This document shows positions 1 through 11,365 of a stretch of 64,000 bases of DNA, piece by piece. The first letter of the stretch is position 1, and every line of letters starts with the position of its first letter. Position numbers and translations under genes: made by a program. Location of the stretch: positions 20,785,289 to 20,849,288 of the forward strand of contig NC_045146.1 of NCBI RefSeq assembly GCF_008831285.2, given 5' to 3'. The DNA is from Nymphaea colorata. Lineage: Eukaryota; Streptophyta; Magnoliopsida; Nymphaeales; Nymphaeaceae. The notes under the pieces are model-generated. The model had not been told where the DNA came from. It did no database searches and saw nothing but the letters and a program-made list of their open reading frames with translations.

Positions 1-2505
1 TTCATCTAAACGTTTCGAATCAAGAAACATTGGAAACCCCAGGGAATCTGAAGGCATCGCGTTAGGTGGCTTAAAGCCTTGAAGATGAAGGTCTAAAGTT
101 CGAACCTCAAGCTGTTCGTGGTTTACCCATTACGGCCAAAGTAACGGGAAGCTTTGTTGGTAGACACGGTAAGGATACTACCAGGTTGTTGTAGGAAAGT
201 TACACGGTACTTGTGCACTTCTTTTTCTAGTTCAAGTGCTAGCAAGGCCTTGTATCCTTCAAGAAAAAATGGAGCTGAATCGGCACCCTACCTTTTTGCT
301 TGAATAGATAAATTTAAAAAAGATTTTATAAAGTTAAAAATTCAGCAGGTACATCGATCCATTTTAAGTGTTTATGGAAAAGGGACCGATTTTACAAGCA
401 GCAATCTAACAACTCTGTAGCAACATCCTGTTCTTCGATGTTGCATGCTTGACTCAAAATTCTGGTTTAAATCAATTTCAATATAGTTAGCCAAGGACCT
501 TTTGTTTGGGAGAACTCGGAGCATGAAATCTTCTCTGTTCTCAGTGCACCAAAAAGATTTCAATGACTTTTAGGTGGGTCACACTGTGACAACAGTGGCG
601 GTGGAAGATAAAGTAGGAGGTTGGCTGTCAATTTCACAGTACAATAACTTTTGGTGCTTTGCCGTATCATCTGATCCAAGGTTGGTGAAAATGGTTAAAG
701 GGTGCTCTCATGGCCAAATGGTGCTAAAAGATAAAGAAGATGTGTTCATTTATCTTTTCGAACGGTATAATAACGCATGATCATCAAGCAATTCTAACAG
801 GTAATTTCTCAGACTCCTTAATGTGTTTTATTATATGAACCCAAGTGCAACGAACTGTCTATCACTGCTAAGCCCTAGTTTTCCCGCTATCCTTTATATT
901 TTCCTTTTGATACTCGAACTGGGGTTAGGCAGACCATTACGAGATTATGCCAAAAGAAGATGCACCTCTGAATCGACTTATTTTAACTTGACGCGTCCAG
1001 GTCCAGACTCCTTGCCAAACGAGATTAAGTTGACGCGGACATACTTCAGGCCCCACTCCAACCCCTCAGCAAGGGAAACGAGTTGTTGCTACTCACCATC
1101 AACCCCTCAGCAAGGGTAACGGAGTGGTTGCTACTCACCATCAACCAGAAAAGCCTCTTTGGCAATTTCTTCTGCAAGTAGAACGTCTAAACAGAAAGAT
1201 GAACCACGTTTGCTTCCCATTTCAAATTGGTTAGTTATTGTGAATTACAATTTTTTCCCAACCCCCCAAGTCGTTTTGCTGTTCCACCAAACCCAGAATA
1301 GAATGGTTGGCGGCCGCTTTCCTCCCAAAAGGCAATGAGAAAGAAGTCAGATCCCACAACGAGTATTCTACTGTTTTACTCACCGTTTTAACAGTTTTGT
1401 CGATGCCACGCCCACATCCGAACACTAAAGACAGAGTTTCTGCGCTTAGGTGTCTAGCACTTCATGCTCTCTTAATTTGGTACGTTGAGCCACGGCCCAG
1501 ATCGTGATCAAGTAACGCGTTCGTCCCATGTGCGGCTCATTGACCCAACACCTTCACCCGAAAGCGCCTGCTTTAAAAGACAGAAAGTGACCCGCTGCCA
1601 ACAAAGGGATTCCCTCTCACATCCATGTTAATTTTCACTACTTTAATCAATATAATCGGCAATGCTACAACAGCCCCTACACAATGAGATATTTTGAGAA
1701 GCACAAAAAGAAGAAAACAGTCGACCTCCCGGCTGAAAAAATATAATCAGATCCACCCATCAAACAACACCTTCCAGTTCCACCAACGCTGCGACTATCA
1801 TCCACTGCAATTCAAACAAAGAGGCCGAGGCCGAGGCCGACGTAAGAGATGATAAAATTCGGCCAAATTAAAACGGTTCTTACTTTTCAACAAGAGATTC
1901 CAAATTGCAGTTTGGAAAGAAAAGCATCTCAGGGACGCGAAACCGACAAAGATGGTAAAGCAACATCTTTTTCTCTAGCAATTTAGGTATCAAATTTCTG
2001 AACATTACGATGCGACTCTACTTCAAGAGATGAAGAAAGAGCGTACCACATCGTGTCTAGCTTTTCATTCAGGGGAAGAAACACATGCACGCCAGTACCA
2101 AGCCAACCAATCCTTGCCCGAGAAGCCTCATCGAACCCCACCGAAGAACCTGCACCACCAAATAGTGGAGATGAACAAGTACAACAGCTGTGATATTATG
2201 GAAACATCTAATGTATCGTGAAATATGTTCGAACACCGAACGAGGACAAGTGGAAGAAACGACATCTACATTTTTGTTAAAAGGCAAACAGCATTTCTTA
2301 TTTTAACTTGCAGATTGTGATGTCATGCTATTTTCTGGGTGTAAGTCGACGATGCTTTCTCAATATTTTCCCGCTGAATTCTCATGCTTTTTCAATGTAT
2401 CTAGCCTAGAGTCCTAGACCTCTCACGGTTGAACCGACTCGGTCTAAGTATGTCGTATCGTTCGCAATGTACCGGCTGCCGACGAGTCTTTGAACAGCTG
2501 ATTTT
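1..2505. other. Upstream intergenic region, no gene recognised
   Basis: I see no convincing gene here. A 69-codon open stretch near 574-780 follows a TTTTAG acceptor-like sequence and has protein-like composition, but I recognise no family and no matching exon, so I do not call it. A short GAGGCC triplet repeat lies near 1821. The downstream part (about 2290-2505) is the 3' flank of the minus-strand glucanase gene. Confidence 0.5.
1059..1141. repeat. Two-copy imperfect tandem repeat, about 41 bp unit
   Basis: Unit 1 is 1059-1099 and unit 2 is 1100-1141, both beginning CAACCCCTCAGCAAGGG and ending GCTACTCACCAT, with a partial third start after 1141. The units differ by a few substitutions and one inserted base. 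Confidence 0.85.
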
Positions 2506-3856
2506 TTACACTTTTGAGCGGAGCAGGCAGGAGGAGGAGGAGGAGTGCGGAAATCGTACCACGGCGGAGGAGACCGAAGTGACGGATGGCGCCGAAGATG
2601 AGTTCGCCGATTTGGCACCAGTCGCAGGCTGAGTCGGAGGCAAGACGACCGAAGTATTGAATGGGGTGGGGGACTGATCGGCCGGAGGAGATGCCGAGCC
2701 GAGCCGAGCGGAGTCAAGGCCGACGGCGTATGAAGGAGTTCCATCAGGCTTGAAGAGCCCGTAGTTCCTCTCCGAAGTCGGTCCGGGCTTCATATTCTCG
2801 TTGAAGAGCGCGAATACGTATACCTCCAAGGGAGAGTTGGGCCGCTTCGGCGTCCCCTTCCGCTGGGCCGCGATCTTCATTAGGTTCCCGTTGTACGCCC
2901 GGGCGTTCCCCGGCGTCGCGCCGACCTCCTGCGCGTCTCCCTTTGACGGCCACCCCGTCTCCGAGACCTTGACCGTCAGATTATGATGGCCCTCCGCCTC
3001 AAGCGCAGAGTGCACAGCGTCGATCTGCGCGAACAGCATGTTATCGTAGTGGAGACCCGTGTTAGGGTCCGTGTTTCCGGCGTTTGGCTGGAATAGGACG
3101 TAATCGAGAGGGACGTTCTTCGGATCCCCCATGTATGCGAAGAACGGGTAGGCGTTAATCAGGAAGGGCGATCCAGTCCGCGCGTGGAAATCCAATAGCG
3201 GGCGGAGGGGTTTCACGAGATCTTGCCGGAAACTGCTGGTCGATGGCGGGTACGACGACTGCAGAACCGCAAGCGAGTGAGCCGTGGTCACCTGTACCTT
3301 GTTCGCCAGCCGCAGAGTCCGCAGCGCATTGTAAACGTTCTGCATCGCCGGGACGAGGTTCTGGATCAACGACGAGTCGTTTCCGGTGAGCACCTCGTTG
3401 CCGACAGTGATGCAGCTGACCCTGGTCTGAGGCAAGTAAGCTAGAACGTTGGCCTTGACCCAGGCATAAGCCTTCGCCGGATCGGTCATCTTGCCGACGT
3501 CATCGTTCGGGATTCCGATAACGAACTCGATGCTGGTATTGCGAAACGCATGGAGGACCTGCGGATCGGAGTCATAAAGCTTGACCTTGCTAACATTGAT
3601 AGATTGGAGCAACCCGACCACTCTGTCCGGCGAAGGAAGATTGTTTCCCAGCTGCCCGTAGTTGATGCCCACCGCCGGCGGCGACGCAGTCGCCGAAAAA
3701 AAGACACCTAAAACCAGAGGAACGAAAAGCATTCCATCATCGGCGAGTAAGTCCCGGAATCTCCCCGGAAAATTTGAGAGAAGGGGTTGGAAATTGCATA
3801 CCTGAGAGAAGAAGAAAGGCAAGGCGGTACCACCGGCATTGGGAATCGAATCCCAT
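2506..3856 (-). CDS. Glucan endo-1,3-beta-glucosidase (GH17), two exons
   Basis: A secreted family-17 glycosyl hydrolase that cuts beta-1,3-glucan (callose) in the wall or apoplast. I model two exons: 3802-3856 and 2506-3707, with a 94-bp intron (donor GTATGC, acceptor TTTTAG) that splits the signal peptide, as is common in this family. The joined protein is 418 residues, starting MGFDSQCRWYRLAFLLLS, then GVFFSATASPP, then the mature start VGINYGQLGNNLPSP. The general acid/base is the Glu of TVGNEVL and the nucleophile is the Glu of VSETGWPS; RNYGLFKPDG also fits the family. Unspliced reading would add an unlikely upstream extension, so I prefer the spliced start. After the catalytic domain comes a Ser/Pro/Thr-rich linker but no X8 domain. 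The C-terminus ends in a Ser-rich stretch instead of the hydrophobic GPI tail often seen; a leucine-rich run lies in another frame there. Enzyme call firm; 3' end uncertain. Confidence 0.93.
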
Positions 3857-6560
3857 TTCCTTCGAGTTCTCTTCTTCTCTCTTTTGGCCTCTTTCGGAGT
3901 TTCTCGGAGCGAGCGAGCGAGCGAGCGCAGAGCAGAATGGGGGAGGGGGGAGTGTGGGAGAGTTGGAGTGGAGCTCCCTGCTGAAAAAGAAAAAGGGTTG
4001 CCAGTGGTCGGCGGAAATTTGACGCTTCGTGACGAGACCCGGTGGACCATTAGTTTTTCGAGTTCCAGAAAGGTCCTCGCCCGTCCCAGAAATGAAAAAA
4101 AAGCATTTCTCCGTTCTCGTATGGGGAACTGGTGATGGCGCCGTGGAGAATTTCGGTCTTCCGCCATTTCTTGCGCGAAATAGTAGGCTGACCGTTATGC
4201 CCTTTTCATGTTGACGTGATGAGCTCAGGGTTTCGGGCAGGGGCTTGGAACGGACACAAAATTTAGACCCGACAGCGATGTGGATCCGTATCCACCCATG
4301 GGCATTGCAAGTGATCGGAGCAGTATCTTTGGGGAATTGATTTTGCATAATTCCAGAAATTTAAATGCTAAAGAAAAAAAATCAACCCCATGAAGGAAAG
4401 GCGTGTGATGAGAAGCCAGCTGGCACATGGGCTTTTACCGACTTTAACAAATGCTCCTTTTTTCCTGTATTGGATGGCCACGTATATTTTCGATGGGGGG
4501 CTGAGTATCGAGGAGGTATTTCATATTCAGTAAGGAGAGCAGAAGCAACTGAAATCTACAATATTCAATCGGAGTTATAAATAATAAACGTGAGAGTACA
4601 TGCTGGGTATTCGTTCATTGTTAACAAGCAAAACAACAAATGGCTTTCGGAATCACGTTGTTTCCTTCTTCTTCGAACGATTTATGAAAAAGTAGTCCTC
4701 ATTGTCTTCTTGCTCAAGAAGTCGAAGTAAAGAAGTCCAGTCCGATCACAGTTGCACTTGACTCTGAAGCAGAAACGGAGTCGGTCAGGTACAACTACCA
4801 CTACCCATTGCATCCAAAAAAGCAGTAGTTGGATTTGGGTCTTCAGTTCACCAGTAGGCCCCTCTCTGTTTTCACTCCCACCCCACATCAAAGCAAAACT
4901 GGCTTCATACCAAACTTTAGGTTCAACATCTTACGAGGGAAGTTCCACGGGTCGACGTGAAATGAGTTTGCAACCTGGCCCTTCAAGAGCATTTGATTAG
5001 GCCTAGGCATCAGATCAGTCGGGCTAATTTGGGCCTTGTACACATTTTTCAGACCTGGCTTGGTCAGATTAAAACAGTTTTTTAATATATAATTATAATT
5101 AGTTGTGATAATATATATAAATAATATTAAAAAAAAGACTTATTGAGTCGGGTACCCAACCCGATGCCTAACTAACCTTATATTTGATAGAAAAAACAAA
5201 TGTATATTGAAGTACGTTTCACAACCACCACATTCTTTTGTCGAAAAACATAATGTAATTACAGACTTTCTATCTAAGTCTAACAATCAAACGCTAGATA
5301 TAATTATACCATGTTTACTAAACAAGAACAGAGTGTTCTTAAAATATGCATTCTGTGAGTGAAAGTGTTGGAGACAAATAAAGGAATGTTAAGTGCTTGC
5401 TTGCTATTAAAGGGGGGAAGGGTAGCGGTGGTAGGATTGAAACTGTGAGGTAGTTGCTGCAACATCTTTTTGAGGAAAATTATGGGGCCTTAAAAGTGCC
5501 TGCTCTAATCATACACACAGCATGGGAATGATGTTTTGCAGCTTTTGATTGCACACACACCGGGGGAGTAGGGGTTATAAAGATTCACGTCGCCATAAGA
5601 GAGAGTGGCTCCTCCCGCACACACACACCCGCCTCCACCCAAAACAAAGTGTTTTTAAATGTAGGGCTCGAGCCCTGCTCAGACTTGAGTCGAGTTTCAT
5701 AGAATATACTCTGCTTGATCTCGACTTGACAATATGGTATCACACTCATGTTGTTTGACTTGTTTAACTCATTTCACTCATTCAGTTGCTAAATGTTTAG
5801 CTATTCTCTCACCATTTATTAATAATTGAGCTGAGTCGAGTTGTTACAATTTGAAACTCGACTAATTCAACATTTCGAGCATATATTTTAAACTCGAGCT
5901 GCACTCATTCGTCCTTCCATACGTCCTTTTCTGATTTATGTGGTTTGCATTCATATTAAGAAAATTTTCTACCATGTAGTTGGAATTGATATTGTTTTTC
6001 TAAATCATTCTTAAAATTTTGGTCATGATGCTTACATATTGCTTCTTCTTTTAATCTTCGCCTCAACAAATATGAAATAAGAATCAATCTAGATCTATTA
6101 ATTCTAACTTAATTAGAATAGAATAATAAAAAATGTAAGAGAGGAACAAAAGTAAAAACGTATCCGGACAAAATGGTCTTGATGCAGTGATGCTGCTTCC
6201 TTTGGAGGAAGCGCGTTCCCCGTACCCTATCGCTTCCCTGATTGAGTTCCAGCCCATTAAAGTGCATTGTTTAAAATAGAACTTTTTTCTATTTAAAACT
6301 CAGGAAAAGCTGATCTACCTTTGAAAAGACATGTGATTTTAAAAGATTACCTGAGTTGCGACATTTTTGTCATGATATTTAACGTCGCGTGTTTGGTTGT
6401 CAAGCCTTCAGGAACGATATCTGGGAAACCGAGTCGAGTATAACCGAGCCACACTACGACGGTCAGCTAACCAGAACCAACCGGGGCAAACACGAAAATT
6501 TAAGTCAGCGTCTTGGAATTTATGGGCATATGGTGGACGTTTTCTGTAATTGGAGGAAGC
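3857..6560. other. Intergenic region between the glucanase and the SR gene
   Basis: The first few hundred bases are the divergent 5' flank of the glucanase, with a GCGA-type microsatellite near 3909-3927. Further on I see AT-rich sequence, a MITE-like element (listed separately) and, around 5,660-5,905, a stretch rich in CTCGAG and GAGTCGAG motifs that partly pair with each other and look like another small palindromic element. No coding sequence is supported. Confidence 0.5.
4997..5175. mobile_element. MITE-like element with TTAGGC termini
   Basis: About 180 bp with an AT-rich core. The left end reads TTAGGCCTAGGCATC and the reverse complement of the right end reads TTAGTTAGGCATCGGG, giving imperfect terminal inverted repeats. 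The same end motif (TAGGC or TAAGC, then GGGCATCGGG) recurs in the element at 39852-40114, so both probably belong to one family. I could not fix a target-site duplication. Confidence 0.45.
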
Positions 6561-8671
6561 CTTTCTCTTACACTCCTACAGAGTCCACGCGAGAGGCTGG
6601 GAGTCGGTCTGCATCTCTGGACTCGCGGACGGAGCACACCCCGCCGATCGGGTTGAGTTCGTGACGAGAAGAAGGCAAAGTGGTTACACTCGACGATCGT
6701 AAGAGCTCTCTTTCTCTATTGAATCGCTTCTGTCTCAGATTCTCAGAATCTTGTGAATTGCAGCAGCGAAAACCTAGCGGGATCAACGCTTTCTCGGAAG
6801 CCCTTCTCGAAAGGCGTATTGGGCCTAGTTTGCATTGCCACATTGATTTTTTCCGGGTTCGATCGATTTCCGGACCCTCCGCTGATGTCATATCCGAGAT
6901 TTTTGTTGTTAAAATCGCGAAAATCGTTGCTTTTTCCTGCGAGCAATCCATTGTAGCTCTCCTGTATGGACTTGTTCACCTGTGTTTTGTTTCTGTGGTT
7001 GCATAGTCGAAATCGCGTGGTTGTGTACATTTGATTGGGCATCTCTCTTGTTATCTAAGTAACATGGTTTGCTGTCGTTTATTTTTTAAATTGATAAGTT
7101 GATCTTTTTTGTCCCCATTGCGGAAGAAATGCGAGTATTTCAATTGGAACGATAGGTCTCCTATGTGGAACCTTTTCTTGTGAGTGTTAGGATCTTGTGT
7201 TGGTGCTTGAGCTAGCTATTTCGCCCAATTGTCAGAGCGATTGGCTACATTGTTAGATGGGCGCGCTTTTTGTCTTCATGCAGTCCTATGTCTTTGTAAA
7301 CTGTTGCACTAACAAAGGAGGCATTGGGGAGGGGATATTGTTGGACGGACGGCTTTTTGGTTTCAGATATAGAGGGATTCTGAAATAACGGAAGCTTCGT
7401 TTTTTGAAAGGGTCAAGAGTTCTGAAAGATTTCCCACAAGTGTTCCTTAAAAAAACTTCTCCTGCTTCTAGCTTAAGAATTTTCCAGGCAACGGCTGGTC
7501 TAGTTATTCCTCGAAAATAACATGAGAATATTTGCAAAACATCTGTTGTTAATATTTATCTCGTTCTGAAACAAACCTTTTCCCTTTCTTATATCAGGGA
7601 ACAACCTAGATTTTCAGTTTCTCTCGATGCCACTAAGACTGCATGATTGTATGGAAATTGGAAACTTGGCACGAGCAGTTTTTACATAATCCCATATGGT
7701 TATAGTTTTTTCCCCTTCTTCATCCTGTGATTTTTCTTGGAGGAATGCTATTTCTTTCTCTTTTTGGCAAGTGTAAAAGCAATGCAATTAATGACTGGAT
7801 ATATCTGCTTATCCATAAAATATGGACTAACTACGTGTACTACTTCATATGCTCTTCCATACTATGTGTGTCGTGCATGTACGCTTCCACCATCTTCTCT
7901 TGTCTTCTTCTTTCCAATCCTTCATAAACTTTAGATATTATGGCACCCTGAAACTAGAAAGAGAATATCTATTTTATTGTCATTTTTTTTATGCTTAATC
8001 ACAATGTAATTGGACCTGCATGACTGTGACTTGGAGGATGCTTAATGTTAAATGTTCTTCTAGACCAGCGCAAAGAAGAATTTTTACTTAATATATCTAA
8101 CAGATAAAAATGATTGGTTATATATGTATACCTTATACTTTCAGGCATGTATTTCTCTTAAGCTGGTAAAGAGGAAAGCTAGTTAAGGTAAATGTATGGA
8201 TCTTTCTCGACCTTGTTACATCACATAACAAAGTCTTTCTTTATGATAGATGCAAGGCGCTTGGACAATCAGGAGTTTTGTACCTGTACATAGGGAGATT
8301 AAGTGGGAGTGGGACATATCTGTGTGGAAATATGGGTATCTTGGAAAAAGAGCTTTAGCAACTCTGCAAGGAGCAAAAGAGAGGATGAATTTGGTCCAAT
8401 TTTCTTGCAAACCTATTGTTTTTGGAGCTTCTTGGAGTGTATTAGCATTGGAGCTTGTGGAGCATTTGCCACATCAAAAATTTTGCTCCTGGTTTGATTT
8501 TATAGTTTTGGTTTGGTTTGTATTATAGAGAAATAGGGTCCACAAAGTCATACTGCTGTGTTACCACGTCCTGTCTCTTGTCTAGGATGTCTATTATACA
8601 TCAGGAAGCATATATTTGGGGTACTTTTTTTTTTTAAATCTGTTGAGCTGACATATTCCACTGCAGCAACA
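6560..8671 (+). other. Probable 5' leader and leader intron of the SR gene
   Basis: The start codon of the SR gene lies just inside an exon that opens at 8667 after TTCCACTGCAG, so at least one upstream non-coding exon is required. The pyrimidine-rich stretch around 6,650-6,780 is a plausible transcription start and leader exon. The T-rich sequence from there to 8,666 reads like a long leader intron. Open frames in it (for example near 8,250-8,530) show no recognisable protein. Confidence 0.5.
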
Positions 8672-11365
8672 ATGACTGGTCGATCAGCTCGAACAATATA
8701 TGTTGGCAATCTGCCAGGAGATATCCGTGAATGGGAAGTTGAAGATCTCTTTTACAAGGTTTTTTCCTACCAACTTCATTTCTTTTGACTAGCTGGTGTG
8801 GTTAATTCTTATGCACATAATCGAAATTGCTGGTTATTTATGTTACACCACGGAGCTGCTAAATCTCCTTTACAAGGTTGTGTGTTATTAATTTCATGCC
8901 CGTTGACTAATTAGTGTGATTAATGCTCAACCCACATCGTTGAAATTATGGGTTATTTATGTCAAACCATGGAACTGGTAACATTCCATTTGAAAGCTCA
9001 AATTCTTTAGAACTCTCATTTAATCATGCTGTACTTCCAAGTGTTGGTCTGCATGACTGTCTTTGTATGAGAAACCATCTTATTTATTGTTATTTTGGTG
9101 GTTGAGGAATATATCATTTCCTAGTAATGTGAGGATTCTGCGTCTGATCATGTACTTGTCATTTTAGTTTTACTTATTCTTTTTGTTGTTACTCTTGGGG
9201 CCTTTTTTTAACATATGAAGACAGAAAAATTTTTAATAGCTAGGTATATGTGGTGTGTTATGTTCCATCTCTTTATAATTGTGGTTGTAAAATAGGAGCT
9301 TTATTGTATTTTCTCACATGTTCGTCATGTCTGCTCTTTTTGCTTCTTTTGATAAATTTATCTTGTTTCCCTGATCTGCAGTATGGTCCCATAGTGGATA
9401 TTGAATTGAAGAATCCACCTCGCCCTCCTGGCTACTGTTTTGTAGAGGTATCGTTTCTTTAGAGATCTTTGCCTACTTAATTGTTATCTGGCCTTGTTGT
9501 GCTGTTAATGAATTGTTTTTGTTTTAAGCAATCTGTTGTTATTTAATGCCCTTGCATCTACTTCTCACATAGTTTGAGAGTGCTCGTGACGCAGAAGATG
9601 CGATTAGAGGAAGAGATGGTTATAGTTTTGATGGCTACCGTTTACGGGTACGTTTTAGTGTCTTCTTTGGGTTCTTGGCCTCTATACTTGTATGTCTTAC
9701 CATGCTAATACTACAGGTTGAGCTTGCACATGGAGGTAAGGGAATGTCTTCTTCAAGCGATCGACGTAGTGGTCATGGAGGTGGTAGTAGCAGCCGTTAT
9801 GGACCTTCAAGGCGTTCAGAATATCGTGGTTTTTGTCTTTGACTTTACTATTTCTTTATTGTCTTGGGTGCCTTTTGTTATCACACCTTTTTTCCAACAA
9901 GTAGCTTTATTGTTTATGTTTTCTCCTTTTCTTTGCTATATCTCATTGTAGTTGTTGTACGAGGATTGCCTTCGTCAGCATCCTGGCAAGATTTGAAGGT
10001 ACTGGGGTTCCTTTTTTTTTTTCTTTTCATCACAAATGAAGAAACAGAAATTTATAGTTCCTCTTGTGCTTTTTAGGATCATATGAGAAAGGCTGGGGAA
10101 GTTTGTTTTGCCCAAGTTTTTCGTGATGGTGATGGTAAGGTTATATGATGCTTCATGTATACAGATACATGAGTTTTTCTTTCTATCTAAAGTTATCTGT
10201 CTTATCCTTCATAAGATTGTTTCTCAACAATTTATGTCCATTATGTAGTATATAATTCAATTGCATTTTATCTTTCCCTCTTTTTCCTATCGAATTTCTT
10301 TGTATTTTATTTCGCCTTCTCTTTCGGGGTTGATACATTATTTTATGAGTAACCAGTGATTGAATATGGATTTCAGGAGCGATGGGGCTGGTTGACTACA
10401 CCAATTATGAGGACATGAAGCATGCTGTAAGTATTAACTTTACAAGCTATGCTCACAATTATGATGCTATATTGTATCATTGTTTATCACTCATTTTGTA
10501 TGTATCGGCTTCTGTCTTCGTCCAGATTCGGAAACTTGATGACACTGAATTCCGAAATCCATTTGCACGTTCTTATATTCGGGTAAATTCTTTTTTGTTA
10601 TCCACCATCTCTCGATTTGAGATTCTGTTAGCTTGATGTTAACTCTATGCTGAATAGCATCTACCATGGAAGTAGTGAGAGTTCTTCTAGGTATCCTTTA
10701 CCAGGTGGCGGGTGTGCGAAGAGGAAGTTTTGATTGGTGTTCAAGGTGAAGAACCTAAATCAAGCCTAAACCTTGTCCCTCCACAACCTGACCTTAGCCA
10801 TAGTGTGACAGTGTCGTTCTTGGGTCTCAGTCAGGGTTCATATCTCAAGGGCCAGGCAAACTAGATTTTTTTGCATGGGAGGGTAGGATGTCATAAGAAA
10901 ACACTTACTGCATTACTGGCTGGAGATTTGACATGCTCTGAAACAGGTCAAATGTTATGAAAAGAGTGCATCAAGAAGCCGAAGCCCAAGTAAAGGCCGT
11001 GAAAGAAGTCACAGCAGAAGTCGAAGTCCAAGACGGGAAAGGAGCCCAAGGTACCTATGTTTTTGATTCTTTGTCGCTCTTTAAAAGCCATGATATGATT
11101 GTGATTTTCAATCATTTGAGCTATATTTCCAATTGCAGCAAGTCTCCCAGGCGTTCTGGCTCTAGATCAGCATCAAAATCACCTCCTGCCAAATCCGTGT
11201 CCCCGGCAAAGTCCAGGTAGTTTACCCTAGGATTTTTTTTGTCCCACTTTCTCCTCAAGTTCTATTTATTGGGCTTATCTGACTATTGTATTATCTTGGA
11301 GCAGGTCCAGGTCCAGGTCCAGGTCCAGGTCTTTATCTCGTAGTCCTGTAAGTGTCGATGTCTAA
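8672..11365 (+). CDS. SR34: SR splicing factor of the SF2/SRSF1 type (SR34/SR30-like)
   Basis: A nuclear serine/arginine-rich pre-mRNA splicing factor. Eleven coding exons join in frame: 8672-8758, 9382-9447, 9573-9647, 9717-9828, 9952-9998, 10077-10134, 10377-10426, 10526-10582, 10947-11050, 11139-11216, 11305-11365, giving 264 residues. RRM1 carries RNP2 (IYVGNL) and RNP1 (GYCFVEFE) in about residues 8-80. A Gly/Ser/Arg linker follows, then the pseudo-RRM with its signature SWQDLKD (residues 124-130). From about residue 190 the protein is an RS domain ([25 protein letters not shown], a run of SR dipeptides). It is somewhat shorter than typical SR34 proteins. The last exon reads through GTAAGTG into a stop, so a further intron and a longer tail are possible. 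Paralogues SR30 and SR34a cannot be excluded; the family is certain. Confidence 0.93.

Noticed and set aside
574-780. Open frame after a TTTTAG acceptor-like sequence
   Set aside because: Protein-like composition but no family recognised, no ATG at its start and no partner exon nearby.
8250-8528. 92-codon open frame upstream of the SR start
   Set aside because: Lies in the T-rich leader intron of the SR gene and matches no protein I know.
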